Below are positions 1-11,440 of a stretch of 42,292 nt of DNA, in pieces; the stretch's first letter is position 1, and every line of letters starts with the position of its first letter. The notes under the pieces were generated by a model. The model had not been told where the DNA came from, did not search any database, and worked only from the letters and a program-made list of their open reading frames with translations. This stretch comes from Ichthyosporea sp. XGB-2017a (Eukaryota > Opisthokonta > Ichthyosporea). The position numbers were made by a program, and so were the translations under genes. The stretch lies in the NCBI GenBank assembly GCA_002811675.1, contig PDIM01010465.1:1-42292 (forward strand), written 5' to 3'.

Positions 1-293
1 CTATCTAACATAATCAGTTGCCCTAGATGGGAAGGGGTCAAGCGATTTCGCTTCTTAGAATCAACATCAGATCCTCTGCTGAATACTCTTTCCGAAGCAG
101 TCGAAGAGGCCTGTCCACTTATTAGCGCATAGGCCAGGTACCGCACTGGCATAAGGGGATCTCTTTCTTTAGTTGGGACATTAAGAGAAGTTGGAACAGG
201 TGCACAGGTATTCTTCCAAAAAGAAATCACATCAGCAGTACAGGGTACATGATCCCCTTCGGTCAAGACAAGAGGACGAGTTTTCTCCTCGAG
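1..293 (-). mobile_element. hAT-family transposase, C-terminal dimerisation region (partial)
   Basis: An open frame on the minus strand runs from just after a TAA at 294-296 to the left edge with no further stop, about 97 codons. It carries the hallmarks of the hAT C-terminal dimerisation domain in order: DVISFWKN, a leucine/alanine stretch (PVRYLAYALISG), then SSTASERVFSRG and KKRNRLTPSHL. In cut-and-paste hAT transposases this region mediates oligomerisation. The family assignment is from recalled motifs; no search was run. The TAA directly upstream, and no recognisable catalytic part to its right, suggest a decayed copy or an upstream exon I did not find. No terminal inverted repeat or target-site duplication was identified. 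Confidence 0.75.
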
Positions 294-2427
294 TTAACAA
301 TAAAAGATTTGTAACAAATAAGTTTACCAGTTTATACTCCTCTCTTTATTTCCCCTTCTTGTTGTCTCCTTGACAACTGTTATTATACTCTAAAACTCTA
401 AATTATTATAAGTCCACTTCCGCTATACGTTCCCCTGTATGATTGTTCTACAATCACGAGGTGTTATTAAATAAACATCCCTTCTTATAACCCTGTTACC
501 ACTTCTTATCTATCTATGTTTCATATATCTTTAATTGTTGAAAATCAGGTGTGTCCGGACTCTTTCTATTTTGGATTGATTACAATAGTCTGATACCAAC
601 CCTTTTACTCACTATCTATTAGTAACTCCATAAACGATTTTTTTGTATTAATATTAGATTGTGTGTAGCATCTTAGCTGCCTTTGCACTTTTCTATAAGT
701 TATGCTTTCATAATCCAGCATTAACGTCTGCGGCAGCGTGTCCCCAGCTGCTAATGGACGATCGTTTTCCAATTCGGATATCATCGACACCTCTTTGATA
801 TGATCTCTCATTCATGTGTGCCACCAGACATTCCATTCTCCTGTACACTAGTTATTCATAATCGAGCGAGCTTGCGAGCGATTCCTCCTTACTGATCGAC
901 AATTTAAATACACTTTTAGGGCGTCCTCTGATTGGCTCCTGGAATTTGGGCTACTATCTATAACCCTAAAGAAGAAAATGGCGAGCGAGCCGACCTTTAG
1001 GTCATTGCAATTTTATGCCCTAGAGAATTTTCTCCTTCCTCACAAAAAACACATCTAGGTATCTCGTTATAATTCGTCCTCTCGCCTTTGCAAATATCTA
1101 CAATATATATGCAATATGAGATTCTTCTGTAATTTTGCATCATGACCAGTCCAAAATTTGTGGAATATCCGGCATTCTCTAGCTTTAATCAGAATTATCT
1201 TTGAATCCACAACAGTCTTATTCATTAAAAACTCCAATGTTTCCCATACTCTTTTAATTTCATGGGCTTGGTATTTGTCATCGATAGATGATTGAATTCG
1301 AACTAATTAATATAATTCCTGGCTCTTCGAATTAGACATCACACTTCTAGTGAACGTATCGCCGATACCATAATCTGATCTGTTCGTGATGTGTTCATTA
1401 TATAATAGTAAATTCCATATATTCCCAATATAATCATCTATTATATTCTTTCTCACTTCATTTAGTCTTCTGTTTTGATAATTTAGATTAAATGATAATT
1501 GTCGTCCCCCATGTGATATTAATATTGCAGCCATTATATCTTTCGGAACCTTTTCAAATTATTGCTTCTTGTTACCATTGATGAACACTGTGAGAAATAA
1601 TTTGCAGAATACTATCAAATCTAACTCCAATTCTAAATCTATAAAAGCGCGAGACAAAAGCAATCGACTAATACGGGGACTGCTTTATTTCTCAAATAAG
1701 TTCAAGCTATATCGAAATCCCTCCAGACTACAGCTATAGACTAATGATACGAAGTTCACTAACCGTTAAAGATTTAAAATCAAAATTACTACTAGCTAGA
1801 AAAAATAGTAAGACTACGTCAATGAGCTATATAAACAACAACAACGTCCGCGAGACCAAACAATGAAACAACAAAGTAAAACGTAGGCCGTACAGTTTCT
1901 CCTGTGAGAGTCCGCGGTGTTCCCAACCATTCAACCAGACGACACATTGCGGACAAAATAAACGGCCTTCAAACAGATTAAGTTTCAGACAAGTCCGTAC
2001 ACGAAATAAGGGATTCAGACAATGTTTCCGTCATTGATCCGGCGGCCAATAACAGTAATTACACGTGTTAACCCTACTGCACGTGGATCCACTAAGCAAG
2101 GCCAAAATACGGCGCTCTTGCTTACATATTACATGTACAAGCTTGGTTCCTGCAGTAACTCTACAAACATTCCACACTGAATATCCTACGTCCTCAAAGT
2201 TGAACCCTTAATTACTTGCCGGGCGACAAAAACCAAAAAAAAAGAAAAGCAAGTCGTATAATCCTAAACATTTTAAGCCGGCTCTCTCTTTCAATATCCT
2301 TGTAATCACCCTAGTACATGATATGAATCTACTTTATTCTTCAGCCGACGAATTAGGCCTTGCAGCGGCGGCCTGCAGGTCTAGCTGTACGTCTAATTAA
2401 TAAAGGCCGGCCTGCATTATAAATTAA
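294..2427. other. gene-poor repeat-rich stretch
   Basis: Apart from the gag-like relic, I find no supported gene here. The sequence is AT-rich with scattered palindromes. A small frame at 605-811 (-) has no recognisable motif. At 2333-2338 the minus strand carries AATAAA, about 90 nt beyond the stop of the BAP31 gene, a likely poly(A) signal for it. Confidence 0.5.
997..1534 (-). pseudogene. decayed gag-like retroelement fragment
   Basis: A 75-codon frame from 1534 ends at TAA (1307-1309), but the same frame continues beyond it for about 80 codons of protein-like sequence (for example KRVWETLEFLMNKTVVDSK and RECRIFHKFWTGHD). After a frame change near 1030-1080 it reads CVFCEEGENSLGHKIAMT, a CxxC...GH pattern resembling an incomplete zinc knuckle of BEL/Pao-type gag proteins. 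One in-frame stop plus one frame change suggest a broken element on the same strand as the hAT fragment. The family call is tentative; it could be another repeat-derived ORF. No reverse transcriptase or long terminal repeats were seen. Confidence 0.3.
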
Positions 2428-3747
2428 TTAATCATCCTTCTTCGAAACGTAATTAGCTGTATTCGATCGTTGCTGCAGCGCCGCCTCGGCCGGCGAGGAC
2501 GTGGTTCCGAGTACAGCTGTCGACGAATTGTCCATTAAATTCGCTTTCGCTATGTCGAGCTTTTTTTCGGCAAGTGTCAGTTGATCGGTTACTCTCATAT
2601 ACTCGGTGCTTAAATTCTCGGCTTGCTTTTTGGTCATTTCCAAGTCGAGCTTGTATTTCTTTGCCAACTCTAGCGGTTATATTAAGATATATTATAAGCA
2701 TTAATATGAGAATATATGACATGATGAAGAATTTGAATTATAAACGATCGCATACGTCATATATGATATAAATTATATGCACATTAATAAATTGACTATA
2801 TGTAAGTATATGTCTCAATGCAATATTCACCAATTGCAACGTCTACGTCGTGCTGTGATATTTCGACCATATTGATCCTGGTTGAACAGCATTTTAAATC
2901 ATCTCTTAGAATTGTCAGTACACGTACCTTCGTTCTTGTCACTTTCATCTACCAGTTCTTTCATCTTCTCCTTGCTTTTAACCACTTCGTCAAGCAGTCT
3001 ATCATACTCCTTTGCTGTCCCTTCAGCTTGCTTTTTGACCGCCTCAGCTGTTCCAAGTTCACAAATTAATGCATAAAATCTATTCATGACCAAAAGAAGG
3101 AACAAGGAGAATCCTGAAATATACACGTTCCTTTGCGAACGAAACATTTTCATATGAAGATGTGTATCTGTTTGAATGTTGTCTACGTGGTGATCTCTAT
3201 TCTCATGTTCGTTCTGATATTTAATCATTTCCCTGACACTTGCTGATAATTCATGATCATAATATATATAATTGATCAGTTTGAGAATAATTCAAGCAAA
3301 TAAAACACATTGTCAGTATAAAATAAAAGCTAATGAGGGACCTACGTATTATATTATGCAGTGCAGTGTGCCACATATACCTATATATATATACTTGAAC
3401 TTACAAATGAACTGAACTAAAATAACAAAGAAAAGCATTTGAAGATAAAAAACAGACTGCTTGAGAATTGTTGAATTGCCGATACCTTTAGCAATCCTTG
3501 CCCTCCTACATATATATATACAATGAGCCCAAATATATGAAATGAACGGCGTGCGCATCAATAAAAAGTTAGAACCACTCCAAAATTCACAGATCTAGAA
3601 ATACCGTGATATTCAAAACATCTCTTAAAATAGCCCTCTCATTTAATCATGCACTTACAATGCAGTTGGAAATGGGATACACAGAAACAAAAACACTGCT
3701 ATCTCCGCATACAGTACGAAGGCATTAAGCTGCCATACAAGACTCAT
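2428..3747 (-). CDS. BCAP31: B-cell receptor-associated protein 31-like ER membrane protein
   Basis: I assemble four exons, 3747-3659, 3505-3405, 3242-2928 and 2669-2428, joined in phases 2, 1 and 1 by GT-AG introns, giving 248 residues (human BAP31 has 246). The N-terminus, MSLVWQLNAFVLYAEIAV, matches the start of BAP31 and forms the first of three membrane helices. The helix 2 to loop join reads VQFISSVREMIKY, followed by HMKMFRSQRNVYISGF, a strongly conserved BAP29/31 block. The cytosolic part is coiled coil with KKQAEGTAKEYDRLLDE. The last four residues, KKDD, are a KKxx di-lysine signal, as in the family. In animals BAP29/31 act as ER cargo receptors and quality-control scaffolds; that role is carried over by homology. 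The splice model is mine; its length and alignment make it secure. Confidence 0.9.
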
Positions 3748-4478
3748 GATTGAAAAGATTTGCTTGAGTTAAAATAGCGCCAGGATCCCGAGGTGGGAAG
3801 TTATCTATAAACTAAGTTGGGACACACAGAAATCGAGCAATACAACTAACGTACTCTCAGTATACCAACATAAGCAGCACAGACTTTCGGGTCGGGCACA
3901 GGGCAATACGTGGCATTATGTCTCACTCTGTGCACGTTGAGAGAGAAATGGACAGTGAGTTACAACTACGTCCTTCATACAACGTCTGTACAAAAATCGA
4001 ATCAGCTGATCAGGAAAGGGAGTTAGGGCTGCAGCCAGTTGGTGGATGGATCTCGTCTCTGGAGTCTGCGGTGCTTCATGTGTGCTGGCTGGCTCACACT
4101 CGATCCACAGTTACCAAATAAATATAAGCAGGCCAGCTGGACCCCGGCCCATCCATCCATCCCATAGTGGCATAATATATAAATTATGCGTGGAATGTAG
4201 CAGCTAGAAGGGCTCCTTTGGCTCATATTCCTTCTTACTACTGTGCACTCTAGTACTAAAGCAGATAGGACAACAGTTGTATATAATATTGCGAGACAGA
4301 GTACATGCCTAGCTTGAAAGTGCTGAACAAGCTCCGTCTGCTATCTCTCAAACACTGATAGGTCTCGGTTACAGTTTATTCTATAACAATCTATCAAAAT
4401 CGCTGCCATTGTCTCGTTTTACAGCACCAACACAACCTATTTCATCCTTTGTTTTATTTATTGACGTATAAAAACACC
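3748..4478. other. divergent intergenic region
   Basis: About 730 nt separate the starts of the BAP31 gene (-) and the EGF-module gene (+), so it should hold both promoters. I see no convincing TATA box, RNA gene or coding exon. Two overlapping short frames near 3918-4226 look like chance. Confidence 0.5.
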
Positions 4479-5238
4479 ATGCGGGTATATGATTGCCTTT
4501 CTTGTCTATTTTTGATTTGTATATTGTGTTCTTTAAGTCGTGTCGCTTCTCAGCCAAAAGCTTCTGAACCCAAAATTGTAAGATGCACAGCCTCTTCGGT
4601 CAGAGATGACAATGTTTCACCCATTCATTTGTCGTTTGACATAACATCGGAAGCGAGCACTGGCTTGTTCAGTGTTCGCACCTCCAGTGAACATGGTTGG
4701 AATAGCCAGGTAACTTTGAGACTGTTAGAGCTTAGACAGCATGCTTCTGAAAATTCGTTATCTAAATCGTCTACTCTGGTAGCAAGACTGTGTTCAAACA
4801 TGAATGGCAAAGAATCCAAAACAAAATGTATAACCCCTCAAACAACTGATAGAGTAGAAGAGTACTTTGGAAGGTTTGAGCAGTTTGATTTGCTTGCCAA
4901 AAATGCCAATAGACTCTTTATTCACGCACAAGTTGGAAATTCAGGACTTACTCTTGGGCAACTAGCTATTCCTGTTTTCTTAGCTACCAATGAATTTAAT
5001 TGTGATTTTAATTTGCCTGACGCAGGTCATTTTCTTCCACAAGAGCAAAAGAATCCTTGTGCACACAAACTTGTAAGTAAACTATTTTTTTTGTGTGTGT
5101 GTGGTGTCTATTCGTGCATTACCTGACTAAACTTTTATTTTGCTTTAAAACCAGTGTCACTCGCGCCAAGTATGCTCTTCAAGGGGATTCTGCTTCTGCA
5201 AACCTGGGTACTTTGGGGAGAACTGCAAGCGGATTTAG
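4479..5238 (+). CDS. secreted protein with C-terminal EGF-like module, otherwise unrecognised
   Basis: Two exons, 4479-5072 and 5155-5238, join in phase 0 across an 82-nt GT-AG intron and encode 225 residues. The ATG at 4479 has A at -3, and no ATG precedes it in this frame. A hydrophobic signal peptide (CLSCLFLICILCSLSRVASQ) is followed by about 165 residues with no family I recognise, probably beta-rich, with a few cysteines. The short last exon encodes one compact EGF-like module: CHSRQVCSSRGFCFCKPGYF, then GENC. It ends KRI, with no membrane anchor, so secretion is likely. The EGF call rests on the CxxxxxC...CxC...GxxGxxC spacing. The function is unknown; a role in extracellular binding is only a guess. 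Poly(A) signal AATAAA at 5391. Confidence 0.75.
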
Positions 5239-5292
5239 ACCTTCAGAAGGCTATAGTTCTCTGTAGCAGACGAGAGTAATGATTCCGAAACC

Positions 5293-5298
5293 TTTATT
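5293..5298 (-). terminator. putative poly(A) signal of the WAC/DDT gene
   Basis: AATAAA on the minus strand, about 140 nt past the stop codon of the gene starting at 8419. It lies inside the likely 3' UTR of the convergent EGF-module gene. Confidence 0.45.
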
Positions 5299-5390
5299 CA
5301 ATAGTGCACCTCTATTACATTTCGGTTGATAAATTGTTTTAAGAATGAAGGGAAATAGAAAATCTTTGTATTCGTAAATATCTTAGTAAT

Positions 5391-5396
5391 AATAAA
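5391..5396 (+). terminator. putative poly(A) signal of the EGF-module gene
   Basis: AATAAA about 150 nt past the stop at 5238. It lies 43 nt before the end of the opposing coding region, so the two 3' UTRs probably overlap. Confidence 0.5.
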
Positions 5397-5438
5397 GGCA
5401 TGAACGACACACATAATATAACCACAAAGACTGGATTC

Positions 5439-8419
5439 TTATTGAGAGTATTTGTTTACATAACTTCGGTACCCGCCACTTCCATTGTCTTTCAGCCTTG
5501 TGCTTCTTCGAGATTCTTCACCTCGTCGCAAATTCTCTTCATTCTTTCGCATGTTGGCGGTCACTTTGACCCCGTACTTTTCAAGGTTCTTACTAAGCTT
5601 AAGCTCTCTAATGCCCTTTCTCTTCAAAGCTTTAGAAAGAATCGTGACTTCGGCGCTTGTTGTCAAGCGACCCCATTCCGATTCTAAATTTGAGAGATTT
5701 TCATTCCACTGTTGCTGGTAGACTTTCTTGGCAGCTTTTGGTGGAGGTGCTACAATATCTATATACTCCACATATATTGACTTGGGGTCCGAATCGAGCA
5801 CATAGTAACGCCGCCCTAATCGGTCCAAACCTATGGGATCAACACGGTGAATGTAAAGACGCGCGATGTTTGCTTCGTGTTGCAAAACTTTCATCGCTTC
5901 CGCCTTGTCTTCTTCCATTTTTTTTCGCTTCAGTAACGCCTGCTCACGAGCTTCTTTGTTTTTCTCCGCATTTTCCTTTGCCACTTTCTCGCGAATCAGT
6001 TTGGCATAATCATCTTCTGCTTTTCGCAACGCTTTTTGGAACTCTAAAAGAGCGCGTCTCCCATCACGTCCATCTTGATGGGGTAAAGGAGGAAGATCAC
6101 GTCCAAGCTTTTTCGACAAAAAGGATACTTTGGTAGAACTGTCCATTGAAGAAATAGACATATCACTATCACTAATGTCTTCTTCATCTTCATTGGCGCT
6201 GCTTTCTTCGGAACCATCAGAATCTGAGTCTCTGCTGGTATCGCTGTCGTCGCTTCCCGACTCTTCCTTTTCCTTTTTTTTTTTCTCTTCGGCCTCCGCC
6301 TTTCTTTTCTTTACAAATTGTGCCCGCTCTTCTCTACGAATCTGTTTCAATTCCCTTATTTGCTCCATATTGTCATCCATTACAGTGCGAATGATATTAG
6401 TTGAGCATGCTTCAGCAACAAGAACTTTAAAGAGCTCTGCGCGCTGAAGAAGGTTTAGATCGAAGTATGAAAAATCAAAATTATACGCATTTCTAAGATG
6501 ATTATAATAGTTCGAATCATGAGAACGTCTCCAATTCACAAATACCTTCTGTCTCTTTTTCTCTCCTTTTGTATCCTCATCGACTATTATTTCGTAATCA
6601 GGCTGTGCCGGTAATTTGCAGTCTTCTGGACTCAAAAGATTGCTTCTGCACAACCCTTCTACAGTTTCCTTCGCTACACAGGCTTCCACACCATTCAGCC
6701 CATTTCTATTGAGAAAAATACCATTAAACAAGTATGGGATGAGGCAGATCGGCGTACAACTTCCTTTGGACATTTTATGCTTTCGAACTAAAAATCGTTT
6801 AACATTTTCTTCCCAATCCTCACCAGTTACTTCCCTAGAGAGCACGGGCAAAAGCCCATTAACTTTTTTGGTAGAGCCCTTGTCATCAGGAGCACCACTT
6901 CTACCGGTGCCAGTATTCGACGTCACAGTGCTTCCCTCATTGTCCGAGCCATCCATAACTTCTCCAGAACCTACATATTCATCCTCCACAGCCCCTTCAT
7001 CGATAAAATAGTAATCCTCGAGTTCACCAAATATGCAGTTAATTAGGCCGCATAATGTCTCTTCAATTAATGTGCACAATCCACTTAATGTTCCAACATT
7101 GTTATTTCTCGAATACCTAATTTCCGAAGTACGTGTCACAACAGTGCTCAAAAATGGGTCATTCTGAGCACAATCAGAAATTAGCGCATTAGCAAAGTCT
7201 TCTGGAGCAAACGGAGTTACCTTTAGTACCTTGGTAAACATACAAACAAATTCAGATACCATTATTGTTAGGCCAACAAATTCTTCGGGAACAACAAAAT
7301 CGGTAGCTAATCTTGGAAATTTCAAATGTTCGTCATCATCCGATAACAGCGTGTCTTCAATAGGGTATCTAATCTTACGTTTGCGTCTCTCTTCTTCCAA
7401 TACCCTTTGTTTCTCTTCTTTGATTTTCTGCAGTTCCTCTTCTGATTTCGGTAGTTTTCTTCGTCTTTTTGCCACTGGTCCCTTACCAGATTCCTTATCT
7501 GCTTCTTCCTCCTCCTCTCTTTCGCGTTTAAGTTTTGCCCGCTGTTCAAACTTTGCTTTCTGTTCCAAAAGCTCTCTAGGATACTCAATTCCTTCTAGCT
7601 GGTGTTTTTTGACATACTCTGCCTTGACAACAAATGGTGCTCCAACCCAAGTGTCTCTTGTGCTGCACTCCCTTATGAATCTTCTTATCATTTCCTTTTG
7701 TAAAGGGTGTTTTTTTCGGGAAACGGTCCCCTCTGTAGCCCATATAGTACCTTCCTTTTTAGGAATTCTGATCTCGTATGTTAGATTGGAAGTAGCCATG
7801 TTTTTGCTTTCACTTTCTCCATCAATGTCACCTATGGCACTTTTTCTTAAAGACACAACTACACAGTCTTCGTTCACCTCGCCATTTTCGTCCACGTATT
7901 GTATGTGCTCGTTTGGCAGATACTGTTTGCTGAACTTTGTAAAAATACTTTCGACTATTAATTAACTCATGTGAACGTTAGTAATACTTCCAAAGCATAT
8001 TTTACAAAACAGTGCCTTCGCCCCGAGAACTTACCAAGCTGGTCCCCTCGCAAGGTGGAATATTGAATGCATCTGAGAACTTCTTTCAAATGAGTCTCTG
8101 GAAATCTGGCTAAACTTTTGGAATACGCATGCTCGCTCTCCAAGGCCTCTTCGAATGTCAAGTTTGTCTTTCCAGTTGTTTTACATGCCCTAAAAAAGGT
8201 GCAATACGAGCTCAGCAAAACTGTATTTCCAGGCATGCTTTTCTTTGCAAAGGCAACTTACCACTGTCTTGATCTATACGAGTTAAGCTTGTTGATATAA
8301 GCTTCATAATCAACAAACACTTCGTTCGTAAAACGGATGTAAAACACAGCATCGTCATCGTCCAGATGCTTAGGAACATCAGCCGTGACTTTGTATGGCT
8401 TGCGCTTTAACAAGGGCAT
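5439..8419 (-). CDS. ACF1/Itc1-like ISWI-complex subunit (WAC, DDT, WHIM domains)
   Basis: Exons 8419-8262, 8189-8035 and 7954-5439 join in phases 2 and 1 and give 942 residues. Residues 1 to about 120 form a WAC domain: MPLLKRKPYKV start, FYIRFTNEVFVDYEAYI, TGKTNLTFEEALESE, then FPETHLKEVL. After a charged linker a DDT domain starts near 326 (VPEEFVGLTIMVSEFVCMF). WHIM motifs follow near 578-621 (NYYNHLRNAYNFDFSYFDL) and 803-840 (VDPIGLDRLGRRYYVLDSDP). Residues about 668-713 are Ser/Asp/Glu-rich. This is the layout of ACF1/BAZ1A, WSTF and yeast Itc1, accessory subunits that bind the ISWI ATPase and linker DNA in nucleosome spacing. No PHD finger or bromodomain follows the WHIM region, so it resembles Itc1 more than vertebrate BAZ1A. 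The GTG at 7895 is internal to the exon, not a start. Confidence 0.88.
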
Positions 8420-9679
8420 AGTAAGTGAGAGATCTGATTACTGCCAAAGCGAACCAGTAAAATGAAACGATGTTAAATTGATTATGAGGTATATAGGAAA
8501 GAATCTCAGGGTAAATAGACGTGAAATGGTAGTTTGAGATTAAAATTTTCAAGAGAAGCAAAAAATATGCCAAAATGACCCCACACGCGAAACCTTTTGA
8601 AGCTAGCTGCTAACTGTAGCTTGGCGGTGCAAGTAGATTACTGACTGTTGGGTATGCGTGTGGAATAGGCCGATTATAATTTCTGCTTGCTTGCCCGCTC
8701 CCCAGCGAGGCTCTACCGGCTGCAGTAGTAACTAGTACAGCTACTCTACGTACTCTAGCTAGAGCTGCTCGAATAGTAGTACTGCTGTAAAAATGCAAAG
8801 GCCAAAGACTTGCGCCAGTTGCCAGCCCTATTGTCTACACTCTACGGCCTACTACTGTAACCCACTAGTCACTACTCGCTACCGTGCAGAGGTCAAACTT
8901 CAAAGCTACACTCTACACTCTACAGGGTCTGCGCCAGTCTGCAGCTGAAACGTCTCCCAAGGACTCGGGGGGTTTCATGTCCGGGGACCGGGATCCAGGG
9001 CACCGCTCCCTCGCCGCTCCTTAGTTGAGGGCACAGTTAGACTCTTATTATGAGCTGCAGTACAGCTGAGTACCTGACCCCCTCCCTTGTATAACCCTAG
9101 TTAGGATCATAGCCCACTTCTATAAATAAACCGCCAGGCGAGTCTCCGGCCCCAGCTCTTTGACGCAGCTGGGGTAAAGGGGGAGACTGCATAGTTGTTT
9201 ACATTATCATACCAAATTACAACACTATCTATGTATACTATTGTGACTTATGTGTGGCTTTTCTTCTCTTCATAAGAGCTTCTCTCCATTCATATATCTG
9301 CATGCCACGGACACGGATGGGGATTATAAGTATTCTTAACCAAGTGTAGAATACAGCTTCTAGCTCCACGTTGGTCTCGAAGTAGCGAAAATCCCCGATA
9401 ACGAAACATCTATATACCGATCAACGTATACAGCACTCAGACGAAACAGATTTCTAGAGCCTCGCCTGCTTAGATATCTCTCTGTTCTGAAAGGTGCTTA
9501 TATATATATATACGCTCATTAGATACATCAACGAGCTTTAGGGTAACTACTCAAAATATTACTTGTGAGAACAGCAAGAGTAAAGCCAGCCCGTGTGTGA
9601 GCATTCGTATCAAAGAAAAAACTGTACGTCTTGTTTGCGTTTTCTTTTGTTGTATATTTATTGAAAGTTACTCTAAATC
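8420..9679. other. divergent intergenic region with short microrepeats
   Basis: This 1.26-kb gap lies between two divergent genes. It contains several ACTCTAC-type microrepeats (about 8833 and 8907-8926) and a GC-rich patch near 8960-9030. I see no coding exon or RNA gene I can support. Confidence 0.45.
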
Positions 9680-11440
9680 ATGTCTGGGTTTGAGAGTGAT
9701 GACTTTATGAGTGACGATGATGATGGCAGTGAATCTGCCTTTTTTGATCTGGATGAAAGTATGGCAGCCGCTGACGAGAAGAACGAGTCCGTAGATTCTG
9801 AACCTTTTGAGTATACTGCACTTACACCGAAAGAGCTTATCTCGACTCAGTTACAAAATATTCAGGAAGTCAATAGTATTTTTCAGATACCTGCCCCAAC
9901 TGCAAGGATATTGCTGCAACACTTTGGATGGGACAAGGAAAGACTTGTTGAACGATATTATGATGGAGATCAAGAGCAGCTATTTGAAGAAGCACATATC
10001 GTCAACCCCAATAGTCAAAAGTCTAGCACTTTAGATCCAGACAAAGAAATCACCTGTGAGGTAGGAAATTAGTGCTTGAGTGCTTTTTTTATTATTGTTA
10101 TTGCCAAAATTGAAGTACTAACTCCTAGCATCAATTATCTTCCTTTTGACAAACTCTTAAACCAAAGATTTGTTATATTGACTATCTCCCAAAACAAATG
10201 GCCAGTCTTCCCTGTGGTCATATTTTCTGCAAATCGTGTTGGAATCAATATTTAACAACTAAGATTATGGAAGAAGGGCAAGGGCAAGACGTGTCCTGCC
10301 CTGCCCACAACTGCAATATCCTTTGTGATGAATGGACTGTTAGCAACCTTATAGACAAACCAAACGTGCTCAGCAAATACCAGTATATGGTTGCCAAAGC
10401 TTTTGTTCATGGCAATAGACTTGTGAGGTGGTGCCCGTCTCCAGGATGTGAAAATGCAGTTAAGGTTGCCAATCCTGAACCAAAGCCTGTAAAGTGTTCT
10501 TGTGGCAATATATTTTGCTTTGGATGCGGAGAGGATGTGCATGATCCTGTTAAGTGTGACATGTTGAAGGAATGGTTGCAGAAATGTGCTGATGATAGTG
10601 AAACTGCAAACTGGATTGCCGCAAATACAAAAGAATGTCCAAAGTGTAGAGTGACGATTGAAAAAAACGGAGGCTGCAATCACATGATGTGCCGCAGTAC
10701 TACATGTAAATACGAGTTTTGTTGGGTTTGTTTGGGTCCTTGGGAACCTCATGGGTCTAGTTGGTATAACTGCAATCGCTTTGAAGAATCGGAAAGTATG
10801 ACTGCTAGAAAGAATCAAGCTGTAAGTATTTCAAAAAGTTTTAGCGCTTATTCTTTTTACCATATTGCTCATTTGCCCTTTCAAAAAAAAAGGAGAGGAT
10901 AACTAATATTCTGCTTGTGCTACTGTATAATATTTTGCCTTTCAATGATAAAAGAAATCTAGACAGAGCCTAGAAAGGTATTTACATTATTATAACAGAT
11001 ACGCTAACCACGCGCAGAGCTCGAAATTTGAACAGCAACTTTATGACTTTGTGGACGGTAAAATGCAGGAAATGCAAGCCCATAACATGTCTTGGATCGA
11101 AGTACAATATCTCAGAAAAGCGGTTGATATCCTCAGCTTGTGTAGAACAACGCTCAAATATACTTATGTTTTTGCATTTTACTTGTTGAGAAACAATCAG
11201 TCGGTGATATTCGAGGACAATCAGAAAGACTTAGAAATGGCAACGGAAACGCTCTCGGGGTATTTGGAAATGCAAATTAATGATGACTCCCTGTCAGAAA
11301 TCAAACAAAAAGTTTTGGATAAAACACAGTATTGCGAGTCGAGGAGAAAAGTTCTCTTAGAACATGTTAATAAGGGGTATGAAGAAGAGATGTGGGATTT
11401 TTATAGAGCAGTTGATTTTCCTATTACGAAGCCTTCGTAA
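9680..11440 (+). CDS. ARIH1: Ariadne-1-type RBR E3 ubiquitin-protein ligase
   Basis: Exons 9680-10060, 10168-10821 and 10955-11440, all phase 0, encode 506 residues. An acidic N-terminus precedes the UBA-like region ([20 protein letters not shown]). RING1 starts at the first splice junction, C126-x2-C129, then [20 protein letters not shown]. The IBR includes [22 protein letters not shown]2 has [20 protein letters not shown]; Cys297 in GGCNH corresponds to the thioester-forming catalytic cysteine of HHARI. The C-terminal Ariadne domain includes [20 protein letters not shown] and [19 protein letters not shown] ligases take ubiquitin from an E2 onto the RING2 cysteine before the substrate; Ariadne-1 works with neddylated cullin-RING ligases. 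Similarity to animal ARIH1 is high throughout. Two acceptors end in AAG rather than CAG/TAG. Poly(A) signal at 11660. Confidence 0.95.

Noticed and set aside
2372..2431. Three rare 8-bp palindromes (CCTGCAGG, GGCCGGCC, TTAATTAA) within 60 nt, like a cloning polylinker
   Set aside because: The last one spans the intact stop codon of the BAP31 gene and the others lie in its 3' flank; flanking sequence looks genomic. Coincidence is the simpler reading.
7231..7965. 244-codon open frame on the plus strand
   Set aside because: It is antisense to the large exon of the WAC/DDT gene; its Ser/Leu-rich composition is the mirror of Lys/Glu-rich coding sequence.
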